A program made the position numbers and the translations under genes. A DNA stretch of 64,000 nucleotides from Alicycliphilus denitrificans_A (GTDB lineage Bacteria > Pseudomonadota > Gammaproteobacteria > Burkholderiales > Burkholderiaceae_C). Below are positions 34,132 through 42,479 of the stretch, piece by piece. The notes below the pieces were generated by a model. The model was given only the letters and a program-made list of their open reading frames with translations, ran no database searches and was not told where the DNA came from. The DNA lies in contig NZ_CP126238.1 in NCBI RefSeq assembly GCF_044792555.1, positions 3,906,001 through 3,970,000 of the forward strand. The letters are read 5' to 3'. Every line of letters begins with the position of its first letter. The stretch's first letter is position 1.

Positions 34132-36043
34132 GCTTCTCCAGCACGGATGCAGCCCGGCCCCACTGGAGCACGGGTGCCTGCAGGCTCAGGCGTGCCACGG
34201 CACGCTCGCCGAGTTGTTCCAGCGCCAGGGCGGCACCGGAACGCGGCATCAGGGTCGCAACCAGTTCCAACCCCACCCGCCCTTCTGGCGGGGCATCGGG
34301 CCAGCGCCCGCGGTTGGAAATGGTCAGCCATGCCTGCCGCCCCTGTTGCACCTCTATGCCGACCTGCACGTCCTGGTGCGTGCGCCCACCATGCTTCACG
34401 GCATTCAGGATCAGCTCATGCAGGATCAACGCCAGCGGCACGGCCTCCGCTGGCTGAATGCGATATGCCGACGCGCCCGCATCGGGCGGCGGCAGCTGCA
34501 TGGCTATGGCTACGCACCACAGGGCACCGACACCCTCGGCCACCTCCTGCACCAACTCGCACAGCCGCACCTGGTCTGCCCGGCTGCGGCCCTTCAGGCC
34601 ATGCAACACGGCCACGCTGTGCACCTGGCCGGCGACCTCGGCGAGCGGCTCGTGCAGCACGGGATGGCGCTGCCCCAGCGTCTGCAACAGGCCGGTGATG
34701 CCCTGCAGGTTGTTCTTGATGCGGTGATGCACCTCGCGCACCAGCACGTCGCGCTGGGCCTGTTCGCGCTGGCGGCGCAGCGCCTGCTGGCGCCGCCAGT
34801 CGCTGATATCGCTGAGCGTGAACACATGGTGCGTCACCTGGGCGCGGGAGTTGGTGACCGGCGTGCAGGTGAGCCACACGGGATAGCGCTGCCCTGATTT
34901 GCGCCGGAGCCATGCCCGCAGCTGGCGCGCCGGCCAGGGCGGCGGGCCCTCGCTGCCCTGGCCACTGCTGGAGGCACGCAGGAAATGTGGCGTGCGCCCC
35001 AGCACTTCGTGCGCGGCATAACCCGACATGGCCAGCAGCGATTGGTTGGCGCGCAGGATCACCCCCTGGGCATCGGTGATCAGCAGGCCTTCCTGGCACT
35101 CGAAGGCGATGGCGGCGATGCGTGCCTCGGCGTTCTGGCGGCGCAGCTCCTGCAGATAGGAGGCCAGCGCCATGCCGACCAGGAACAGGATCATGACGTA
35201 GGCGCCATAGCCCAGCCCGCCGCTGGCCTGCAGGTCTTGCGCAAAAAAACCCTGGCGCTGCTGCATGCCCCAGCCCGCCTGTGCGGCGACCAGACACAAC
35301 AGCCCCATGGTGCCCGCCACCCCCAGACGCACACCGGCCCAGACCACGAAGAGAAACAGCCAATAGGCATGGGCCAACGGCCGCAGGCCAGGGCCGCCCC
35401 AACCCCAGAAAATCACGCTTCCCGCGGCACAGGCCAGCCCATACAGCAGCACCCCCTCGGCCAGCTGGCGCGGCGGCACGCCGGCACGCCAGGCCTGGCG
35501 CCACGACAGGATCAGCGGCACGATCAGCATCACGCCCAGGGCCGACCCAGCCCACCAGCGCAACCACCGCACCACCCACTCGGCGACGGCCCAGTCCCCT
35601 GCCACCAGCATGACGCCGGCCCAGGCCAGCGCGCCGCTGCCCGCGGCCCAGCCGCCCCCATGCAGCAGCAATTGCCGGAAAGGGGGCAGCGCCGCGTGCT
35701 CCGGCCCCTGTCGGCGCAGTAGTCGCCAGCCCAGGCCGGCCTCGACGCCCCAGGCCAGCAGCTCGGCCACCGATGCGCCCTCCTCGCCAGTCCACGGTCG
35801 CCATAGCGCCATGCACAGCCCGCCCAGGGCCAGGCCCGCGCCAAAGCGCAGATGGTCGTGGCCGCTGCGGCACAGCAACAGCGCCAGAACCAGGCCGCCG
35901 GTGGGATGCAGCAGGCCCAGAGCCTCCCCGAAACCCGCTCCGCCCGTGCTAACCAACAGGCCCAGGCCGCCCAGCCATGCAGCAGCCAGCCCCATGCCCT
36001 GGAGCAGGGGCCGCCAGGCAGTGGGAACGACATGCGTGAACAT
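34115..36043 (-). CDS. MASE1-PAS-HisKA_2 sensor histidine kinase
   Basis: A 642-residue membrane kinase. The first ~300 residues hold about eight helices with the MASE1 pattern (HPTGGLVLALLLC, WAGVRLGVAGTMGLLCLVAA). A PAS domain follows (FECQEGLLITDAQGVILRAN). The dimerisation/phosphotransfer site is REVHHRIKNNLQGITGLLQT (His at about 435), of the HisKA_2 type, and the ATP-binding N-box is LILHELILNAVKHGG. HisKA_2 kinases typically pair with ANTAR regulators, as here. The ATG at 36043 was chosen; the frame is open to 36103. Confidence 0.88.
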   Translation of the reverse strand: MFTHVVPTAWRPLLQGMGLAAAWLGGLGLLVSTGGAGFGEALGLLHPTGGLVLALLLCRSGHDHLRFGAGLALGGLCMALWRPWTGEEGASVAELLAWGVEAGLGWRLLRRQGPEHAALPPFRQLLLHGGGWAAGSGALAWAGVMLVAGDWAVAEWVVRWLRWWAGSALGVMLIVPLILSWRQAWRAGVPPRQLAEGVLLYGLACAAGSVIFWGWGGPGLRPLAHAYWLFLFVVWAGVRLGVAGTMGLLCLVAAQAGWGMQQRQGFFAQDLQASGGLGYGAYVMILFLVGMALASYLQELRRQNAEARIAAIAFECQEGLLITDAQGVILRANQSLLAMSGYAAHEVLGRTPHFLRASSSGQGSEGPPPWPARQLRAWLRRKSGQRYPVWLTCTPVTNSRAQVTHHVFTLSDISDWRRQQALRRQREQAQRDVLVREVHHRIKNNLQGITGLLQTLGQRHPVLHEPLAEVAGQVHSVAVLHGLKGRSRADQVRLCELVQEVAEGVGALWCVAIAMQLPPPDAGASAYRIQPAEAVPLALILHELILNAVKHGGRTHQDVQVGIEVQQGRQAWLTISNRGRWPDAPPEGRVGLELVATLMPRSGAALALEQLGERAVARLSLQAPVLQWGRAASVLEKHEHES

Positions 36044-36096
36044 GGGCTGGGGCGATTGCAAACCCCTTATTGCAAACCGTTCACCCCTGTGACGGC

Positions 36097-36110
36097 TTGA
36101 CACACATCAA
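36097..36110 (-). promoter_or_regulatory. FNR/Crp-type binding box upstream of the kinase-ANTAR operon
   Basis: On the minus strand TTGATGTGTGTCAA differs at one position from the FNR consensus TTGAT-N4-ATCAA. A CAATAA at 36068-36073 would serve as -10 with a start near 36061, putting the box centre about 42 bp upstream, the usual class II activator position. Confidence 0.45.
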
Positions 36111-36135
36111 ACAGCACGAAACGCCGGGCGCGCCC

Positions 36136-36963
<828 letters not shown>

Positions 36964-37039
36964 GGTCGTGGTGCCGCTGTGACTGAGTTTGCGTGGGAGG
37001 GTGCGCCAGTGTAGCGCTCGCACCCAATTTACTATGATT

Positions 37040-37087
37040 TAAATAGCTGTTGGCGATTTATCCAGCTGCGTTAAATCCCGGCTTGCC
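37040..37087 (+). repeat. dispersed palindromic element, copy 5
   Basis: AGCT (37045-37048), then GGCGATT, GCGTT and ATCCC in the common register. It lies between the SEC-C gene and the terminator of the short ORF. Confidence 0.6.
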
Positions 37088-37089
37088 CG

Positions 37090-37124
37090 AAAAAAACGCC
37101 CCATGCCAGGCGGCAACGGGGCGT
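37090..37124 (-). terminator. rho-independent terminator of the short ORF 37162-37239
   Basis: ACGCCCC (37096-37102) pairs with GGGGCGT (37118-37124), with an inner TGCC/GGCA stem; the minus-strand RNA continues into seven T (the A run at 37090-37096). Confidence 0.92.
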
Positions 37125-37161
37125 GATCTACGCTAGTGCGGGCCGCGTACGGCCGCGCACA

Positions 37162-37239
37162 TTACTGGCTGGCAACGGCCAGATGAGCCGCGCGGGCTTC
37201 TTGGATGAAGTCGATGATTGAAAGGATGACGTCGCGCAT
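37162..37239 (-). CDS. short ORF, 25-residue amphipathic peptide, own transcription unit
   Basis: The ATG at 37239 opens 25 codons reading MRDVILSIIDFIQEARAA and ending HLAVASQ, then TAA. AGGTAGGA lies 6 nt before the ATG. Hydrophobic residues fall every 3-4 positions, as in an amphipathic helix. Directly after the stop is a GC-rich bulged hairpin (37136-37160), then a strong terminator (37090-37124); upstream are a TATACT and duplicated palindromic half sites. I do not recognise the peptide: a toxin, leader or regulatory peptide are all possible, and it could also be a small RNA with a fortuitous frame. Confidence 0.55.
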   Translation of the reverse strand: MRDVILSIIDFIQEARAAHLAVASQ

Positions 37240-37305
37240 TTTGGTTCCTACCTGAGATGCCCATCCGGTGCATGGCGGTGCGCATCTCGAACACCGCTCA
37301 GCATC

Positions 37306-37344
37306 GGGTTAACCACTAGGTGTTAACCCTAGGCACTAAGTATA
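37306..37344 (-). promoter_or_regulatory. -10 element and duplicated operator-like repeat before the short ORF
   Basis: TATACT is at 37344-37339 on the minus strand. Just downstream, GGGTTAAC (37306-37313) and GTTAACCC (37322-37329) form an 8-bp inverted repeat. Read on the plus strand, the unit GTTAACC-(a)-CTAGG also occurs twice in tandem. It could be a repressor site at the start point or a 5' RNA hairpin. No good -35 is seen. Confidence 0.45.
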
Positions 37345-37403
37345 AACCACAATCCAAATTCGTGCTGCACCGCAACAAACACGCGCACCCATGGGTGCAA
37401 TGT

Positions 37404-37886
37404 TCAGCCCACACAGGGTGTAGCGTCATCAAAAACAATAGCTGCAGTCACATGCGTATCTAGCGTCAACAGCCGTTTTCTCATACATAGCACGGCCTTA
37501 TCCTTGGACACCAGGATGGCGCGGTGCGCCACCGCCAGGTCGATGAACTTCTGGTCGTCCGCGTCCTTGCAGACATAAGGGGCACGCGCGGCCACGTCCA
37601 CCAGGCGTGTGCCGGCATCGAATGCGGCCAGCACGTCCGCCGCGTCCACCCCATGGTGCTGCATGCGCGGCCGCAGGTGGGCGTACTGCAGCACGCACCC
37701 GAGCTCGTCGCGCATGGGCTGGGTGGTGAGCCAATGCAGGCGCCGCGCCCGCAGCAGCGTGCGTACGGCGGCCACGGCGGGGTCGGCAAAGAGGAACAGG
37801 TCGAGCACGATGTTGGTGTCCAGCACCACCGCGTGCGCGCCCGCACCGGCCTGGGCCACGGCGGGCAGGCGCAGCTCAGGGCGCAT
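37404..37886 (-). CDS. PIN-domain ribonuclease-like protein (putative toxin family)
   Basis: A 160-residue PIN protein. The four acidic positions are Asp23 (VVLDTNIVLDL), Glu61 (MRDELG), and Asp108/Asp111 (CKDADDQKFIDLA), with Asp129 nearby. It belongs to the 'putative toxin-antitoxin PIN family', which are Mg2+-dependent RNases. No antitoxin-like gene adjoins it; instead its first codons overlap the end of the rRNA methyltransferase gene by 11 bp, which suggests co-expression with that enzyme. Confidence 0.82.
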   Translation of the reverse strand: MRPELRLPAVAQAGAGAHAVVLDTNIVLDLFLFADPAVAAVRTLLRARRLHWLTTQPMRDELGCVLQYAHLRPRMQHHGVDAADVLAAFDAGTRLVDVAARAPYVCKDADDQKFIDLAVAHRAILVSKDKAVLCMRKRLLTLDTHVTAAIVFDDATPCVG

Positions 37887-39147
37887 CGGGGGGCGTGCCG
37901 GGGTGGGGACGTGCGCGCGCCGAGCCGGCCACCAGGTCGAAGCGAAACAGCCGGCACTCGATAGGGCCGTTCCACAGCGGCACGCGGCGCGACTCCTTCA
38001 GACGCATCTTGCCCGGCAGCTTCAGGTCGGGGGTGAGCATCCAGGCCTGCCAGCCGGCGTAGTTTTTCTTCCAGTGCGCGGCCAGTTGCGCAAAAAAGTC
38101 CACGCCGTCCTCGGTCTGGGCGGTTTCGCGCCCGGCGCGCTGCACCTGGCCCATGCGCTCGCGCGCGTCGCGCCCGGCCGTGCCCGCGGCGGCGATGCGT
38201 TCGCCATAGGGCGGGTTGAGCAGCATCACGCCGGCCCGGTCGCAGGGCGGCATGCGCTGTAGCGCGTCGCCGCCGCGCAGCTGCACGGCCGCGGCCACCC
38301 CGGCGCGCTCGGCGTTGCGCTGGGCAAAGTCCACCATGCGGTGCGATACATCACTGCCAAAAATCGGCACACGCGCCGTAGTAACGGCGTCAGCAGCTTC
38401 TTCTTTAATAGCAGCCCAGACATGGGCCTGGTAGGGCAGCAGCTTCTCGAAGGCGAAGCGGCGCCGGCTGCCCGGCGCGATGCGGCAGGCCATCTGCGCG
38501 GCCTCGATGAGCACCGTGCCGCTGCCGCAGCAGGGGTCGTACAGCGGCAGGGGGTCCGCGCCATGCGGGTCCCAGCCGGTGGCGGCGATCATGGCCGCGG
38601 CCAGGGTTTCCTTCAGCGGTGCGTCGCCCTTGTCCTCGCGCCAGCCGCGCTTGAACAAGGGCTCGCCCGAGGTGTCGATGTACACGGTGGCCAGCTCGTG
38701 TGTCAGGTGCAGGTGGATGCGCACGTCGGGCCAGCGGGTTTCCACGTCGGGGCGCGCGCCGGCCTTGGTGCGAAAGCGGTCGGCCACGGCGTCCTTCACG
38801 CGCAGGGCGGCAAAGTTCAGGCTCTTGAGCGGGCTGTGCTGGGCCGTGACCTCGACCTTGAAGCTCTGGCGCGGGGTGAACCAGGCCTCCCAGGCCACGT
38901 CGCCGGCCAGCGCGTAGATGTCATCTTCGCTGCGGTACGGCCGCTCGGCCAGCTGCACCAGCACGCGCTGGGCCAGGCGGCTGTGCAAATTCAGGCGCAG
39001 CGCGTCACGCCAGCTGCCGCGCAGCAGCACGCCGCCGCGGCCGACGAGCAGATCCTGGCCCGTGAGACCCGTGAGGCCATGGACCTCGTCGGCCAGAAAG
39101 CCCTCGACGCCGGCGGCGCAGGGCAGGAAAAGTTGCAAGGTATTCAT
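37876..39147 (-). CDS. THUMP-domain rRNA/tRNA guanine-N2 methyltransferase (RlmL N-domain-like)
   Basis: A 423-residue class I methyltransferase. THUMP domain at about 50-165 (SFKVEVTAQHSPLKSLNFAA); SAM motif DPCCGSGTVLIEAAQMA (about 213-229) and catalytic MLLNPPYGER (about 320). It is like the single-domain YpsC/RlmL-N enzymes that make m2G in RNA. The ATG at 39147 was chosen. A variable loop (about residues 248-263, AIKEEAADAVTTARVP) coincides with a palindromic repeat. Confidence 0.87.
   Translation of the reverse strand: MNTLQLFLPCAAGVEGFLADEVHGLTGLTGQDLLVGRGGVLLRGSWRDALRLNLHSRLAQRVLVQLAERPYRSEDDIYALAGDVAWEAWFTPRQSFKVEVTAQHSPLKSLNFAALRVKDAVADRFRTKAGARPDVETRWPDVRIHLHLTHELATVYIDTSGEPLFKRGWREDKGDAPLKETLAAAMIAATGWDPHGADPLPLYDPCCGSGTVLIEAAQMACRIAPGSRRRFAFEKLLPYQAHVWAAIKEEAADAVTTARVPIFGSDVSHRMVDFAQRNAERAGVAAAVQLRGGDALQRMPPCDRAGVMLLNPPYGERIAAAGTAGRDARERMGQVQRAGRETAQTEDGVDFFAQLAAHWKKNYAGWQAWMLTPDLKLPGKMRLKESRRVPLWNGPIECRLFRFDLVAGSARARPHPGTPPDAP
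38355..38405 (-). repeat. dispersed palindromic element inside the RlmL-like gene, copy 6 (divergent)
   Basis: On the minus strand AGCT (38398-38395) is followed by ACGCCGT and ACGGCGC as a 7-bp stem, then GCCGATTTTTGG. The arms differ from the consensus but pair with each other; the tail box is one base closer than in the other copies. In frame, no stop. Confidence 0.5.
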
Positions 39148-39314
39148 AGAGCCCGTCAAGCATAAGGCACGGCCAGGCACATCTGGCATACACGGCCTTG
39201 CACGTCCCGGCCAGCGGCCGTTGTTACACAAGAATGGCCCGGCATTGGGGAAAGGGCAAAAAAACCAGCAGTAACATGCAAAACGGATTCAATACAAACT
39301 CAGGAGACTCCCCC

Positions 39315-41138
39315 ATGTTCCAAAGCCTGCGTGCCCGCCTGATCGGCATGAGCATCGCCGTTGCCACCTTGTCCCTGCTGGGGCTGTCGCTGGTGGCGTT
39401 TGTGGTGGTGCGCGGCAGCATGCTGCAGGCCCTGGACGAGCGCATCGGCGGGCTGACGCGGCAATATGCCGCGGAGCTGACGCAGTGGATCGGCGACAAG
39501 CAGCAGCTCACCAGTTCCATCGAAATCGCCGTGCGCGAAGACAACCCCCTGCCCTTCCTGCAGGCGGCGGAGAAAGCGGGGCTGGACCTGGCCTACTTCG
39601 TCATGGCCGACAAGCGCCATGCCTTTACCAAGCCGCGCCCCGCGGGCTATGACGGCACGGAGCGCGGCTGGTACAAGCAGGCCGTGGCCGCGGGCGGGCC
39701 CGCCATCACCCCGGCCTACCCCGACTCGGCCACGGGCAATCTCACGGTGAGCCTGGTGCGGCCCGTGATCGAGGCCGGACGCACGCTGGCCGTGGTGGGC
39801 TCGGACATCGAGCTCTCCACGGTGGTGAAGAAGGTCACGGGCATACGCGCCACGGACAAGAGCTTTGCCTTCCTGCTCGACGGCGCCACGGGCAACATCC
39901 TGGCGCACGCCAATAGCGCCCTGACGCTCAAGCCGGTGAGCGAGCTCGCCTCCGGACTGGACCAGGCCCTGTTCACGCGCCTGGCAGGCCAATTGGGGCA
40001 TGAGACGGTCACCATCGACGGCCGGCCACAGCTGCTGTACGCCGCCAAGGTCGAGGGCACGCCCTGGGTGCTGGCCGTGGTGGCGGACCAGGCCGCAGCC
40101 TTGTCCGCGCTCACCCGGCTCGGCCAGATGACCATGTTCAGCACCCTGCTCTTTGCCGTGATCGCCGGCCTGGTGATGGCCACCGTGGTGGCGCGCATGC
40201 TGCGCCGCCTGACGCTGGTGCGCGACGCGCTGCAGGGCATTGCCTCGGGCGAGGGAGACCTCACGCGCCGCCTGGACGCCACGGGGCGCGACGAGCTGGC
40301 GCAGATCGCGCAGGGTTTCAACCAGTTTGCCGACAAGATCGCCGCCGTGCTGCTGCGCATACGCCAGGCGTCCGAATCCGTGCGCCTGGCCACAAGCGAG
40401 ATTGCCAGCGGCAACCAGGATCTGTCGGGACGCACCGAGGGCCAGGCCAGCTCACTGGAAGAGACCGCGGCCGCCATGGAACAGCTCACGGCCACGGTGC
40501 AGCAAAACGCGGCCAACGCCCGGCATGCCAACCAGCTAGCGCATGAGGCCTCGCAGGTGGCCATCCAGGGCGGGGCGGCGGTGGCGCAGGTGGTGCAGAC
40601 CATGGGCGGCATACACAGCGCCTCGCGCAAGATCGAGGACATCATCAGCGTCATCGACGGCATCGCCTTCCAGACCAACATCCTGGCGCTCAACGCCGCG
40701 GTCGAGGCCGCGCGCGCCGGCGAGCAGGGCCGCGGCTTTGCCGTGGTGGCCACCGAGGTGCGCCAGCTCGCCCAGCGCAGCGCCACGGCGGCCAAGGAAA
40801 TCAAGGTGCTGATCGACGACTCGGTGGGCCAGGTCGGCGCCGGCAGCCGCCTGGTGCAGGACGCGGGCGAGACCATGCAGAAGGTCGAGCAAAGCATTCG
40901 CCGCGTCAGCGCCATCGTGGCCGAGATCAGCAACGCCAGCCAGGAGCAAGGCACGGGCATCGCCGAGATCGGCGACGCCGTGTCGCAAATGGACCAGGCC
41001 ACGCAGCAGAACGCCGCCCTGGTCGAGCAGGCCACGGCGGCGGCGCATGCGCTGCAGCAGCAGGCCCACGACCTGGCCCAGGTGGTCGCCGCCTTCAGGC
41101 TGCCGCAGGGGGAGGCCGCGCAAAAGCTGCTGGCTTGA
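39315..41138 (+). CDS. methyl-accepting chemotaxis protein with dCache-like sensor
   Basis: A 607-residue chemoreceptor. Helix 1 (about 11-33), a periplasmic double-Cache-like domain (about 40-270, with YDGTERGWYKQAVAAGG and VVGSDIELSTVVKKV), helix 2 (about 275-298), HAMP, and the methyl-accepting/tip region with NILALNAAVEAARAGEQGRG. Cache sensors usually bind amino acids or organic acids. AGGAG precedes the ATG at 39315. No C-terminal CheR-docking peptide. Confidence 0.93.
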   Translation: MFQSLRARLIGMSIAVATLSLLGLSLVAFVVVRGSMLQALDERIGGLTRQYAAELTQWIGDKQQLTSSIEIAVREDNPLPFLQAAEKAGLDLAYFVMADKRHAFTKPRPAGYDGTERGWYKQAVAAGGPAITPAYPDSATGNLTVSLVRPVIEAGRTLAVVGSDIELSTVVKKVTGIRATDKSFAFLLDGATGNILAHANSALTLKPVSELASGLDQALFTRLAGQLGHETVTIDGRPQLLYAAKVEGTPWVLAVVADQAAALSALTRLGQMTMFSTLLFAVIAGLVMATVVARMLRRLTLVRDALQGIASGEGDLTRRLDATGRDELAQIAQGFNQFADKIAAVLLRIRQASESVRLATSEIASGNQDLSGRTEGQASSLEETAAAMEQLTATVQQNAANARHANQLAHEASQVAIQGGAAVAQVVQTMGGIHSASRKIEDIISVIDGIAFQTNILALNAAVEAARAGEQGRGFAVVATEVRQLAQRSATAAKEIKVLIDDSVGQVGAGSRLVQDAGETMQKVEQSIRRVSAIVAEISNASQEQGTGIAEIGDAVSQMDQATQQNAALVEQATAAAHALQQQAHDLAQVVAAFRLPQGEAAQKLLA

Positions 41139-41232
41139 CGCGGCACAGACCTCGCGCCGCGGGTGTCAGATTTTTTTACGGCGGCGGCCTTTGCTCAGGT
41201 CGTCTTCTTTAAAAATCAATGGCTTGGCATCC

Positions 41233-41248
41233 TGGAACGCGACTTGCT
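41233..41248 (+). promoter_or_regulatory. sigma-54 (RpoN) promoter of the PEP-CTERM gene
   Basis: TGGAACGCGACTTGCT matches the -24/-12 consensus TGGCACR-N4-TTGCW with a single mismatch and the required 10 bp between GG and GC. A start near 41259 would leave a 28-nt leader containing AGGAG before the ATG at 41287. Confidence 0.7.
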
Positions 41249-41286
41249 TCGGATATGGACACCTGCTCACAATAGGAGAACCCATC

Positions 41287-41928
41287 ATGAAGCTGACCGC
41301 AACCATGACCAGCCTTGCCGGTGTGTTATTGGCTGGTGTCGTTGGTACCGCACAGGCCGCCGTCGTCGATTTCCAGGACGTGCCCTCAGGCAGCTGCTAC
41401 TACGCCGGAACCACGGTTCAAAGCCAGGGCTTCACCTTTGCCGGCAACCCCGTGGATTCTTCGATGTATATCTGCGACCCGGGTGTGATTCAGAGCAACA
41501 CGTCGGCCGCGCTGATCAACGCCAACGAGCGCTCCATTCTGACCATGACCGAAAGCGGGGGTGCCGCGTTTTCGCTGACATCGTTTTTTGCCGGCGGCAG
41601 GACAGAGAACTTTGCCCCCTCCCTGCCCGTTTCTCTCTATAGCGTTGCCACAAGCATTGACATCCTCGGCAATCTTGTGGGCGGCGGAACCGTCTTTACT
41701 TCCGTCACGCTGGATAGGCGTGCACCGTACGACTGGGATCAATTCTTCCTTCCGTCGTCGTTCACCAATCTGAGCTCGGTGGTCTTTACCGCCATTGGCA
41801 GAGGATCCACCCCCGAATTCCTCATCGATGACATCGTTGTCAACCGCATTCCCGAGCCCGCTTCGCTGGCGCTGCTAGGCGTGGCGCTGGCCGGCCTCGG
41901 TCTTGCACGGCGGCGCCGCCTCACCTGA
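41287..41928 (+). CDS. PEP-CTERM sorting-domain exported protein
   Basis: A 213-residue exported protein. Signal peptide at 1-24 (cleavage after GTAQA), a beta-rich Ser/Thr/Gly body with two cysteines, and the C-terminal sorting signal RIPEPASLALLGVALAGL followed by RRRR. Such proteins are cut by exosortase (XrtA) and exported to the surface, often in exopolysaccharide-producing, floc- or biofilm-forming bacteria. No exosortase or EPS gene is in this window. The sigma-54 promoter just upstream suggests activator-dependent expression. Confidence 0.9.
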   Translation: MKLTATMTSLAGVLLAGVVGTAQAAVVDFQDVPSGSCYYAGTTVQSQGFTFAGNPVDSSMYICDPGVIQSNTSAALINANERSILTMTESGGAAFSLTSFFAGGRTENFAPSLPVSLYSVATSIDILGNLVGGGTVFTSVTLDRRAPYDWDQFFLPSSFTNLSSVVFTAIGRGSTPEFLIDDIVVNRIPEPASLALLGVALAGLGLARRRRLT

Positions 41929-41954
41929 GCGCCGCGGCCGCCACAGGCACCCCA

Positions 41955-41987
41955 CAAGGCAGCGCCCCCCTGGGTCACGCTGCCTTG
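41955..41987. terminator. bidirectional terminator-like hairpin
   Basis: CAAGGCAGCG (41955-41964) pairs perfectly with CGCTGCCTTG (41978-41987). It lies between the convergent PEP-CTERM and thioesterase genes; T tracts are weak on both strands. Confidence 0.6.
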
Positions 41988-42003
41988 CTTGCCATGCCCT
42001 GCC

Positions 42004-42441
42004 TCAACGCGCTGCCACGGCCAAAAGCAGCTCGTGTACGGTCCCGGGGATGGGCGCGGGCTTGCGCTCCGCGCGGTCGATGAAAACCACGCCGGTCTTG
42101 CCGCGCGCCACCTCGCGGCCCGAGGACACCTCGGTCATCCGGAACACCAGGTCGAAGCCATAGCGGTTGAAGTCCTGGGGCGTCATCTCCACGCGCAGCG
42201 TCTCGCCATGGAAGGCCTCGGACTTGTACTGCGCCAGCATGTCGCCCACCACGGTGGACAGGCCGGCCACGTCGGCCTCGGTGTAGCCCAGCGAGCGAAA
42301 GAAGCGCACGCGCGCCTCGGACACCAGGCTGAGCAGCTGGGCGTTGTCCAGATGCCCGCCCTGGTTGACGTGGCTGATGTAGACCTGCAGCTCGGTGCGG
42401 AAACCGAAGCGTGCCGGCAGCTCGTAAATGATGCGTGCCAT
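42004..42441 (-). CDS. acyl-CoA thioesterase-like hotdog protein (YbgC/4HBT type)
   Basis: A 145-residue hotdog-fold protein: VYISHVNQGGHLDNAQLLSL holds the equivalent of the 4HBT D-x3-H-x2-N region with Asn26 and His/Asp changes, so the exact catalytic residue is unclear. It probably hydrolyses acyl-CoA esters. Confidence 0.82.
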   Translation of the reverse strand: MARIIYELPARFGFRTELQVYISHVNQGGHLDNAQLLSLVSEARVRFFRSLGYTEADVAGLSTVVGDMLAQYKSEAFHGETLRVEMTPQDFNRYGFDLVFRMTEVSSGREVARGKTGVVFIDRAERKPAPIPGTVHELLLAVAAR

Positions 42442-42479
42442 GGGGGATGTCCTTCACATTCCGTGGATTCAAAATCCGT

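Noticed and set aside
39148..39314. FliA (sigma-28) promoter before the second chemoreceptor
   Set aside because: No adequate match to the -35/-10 pair was found.
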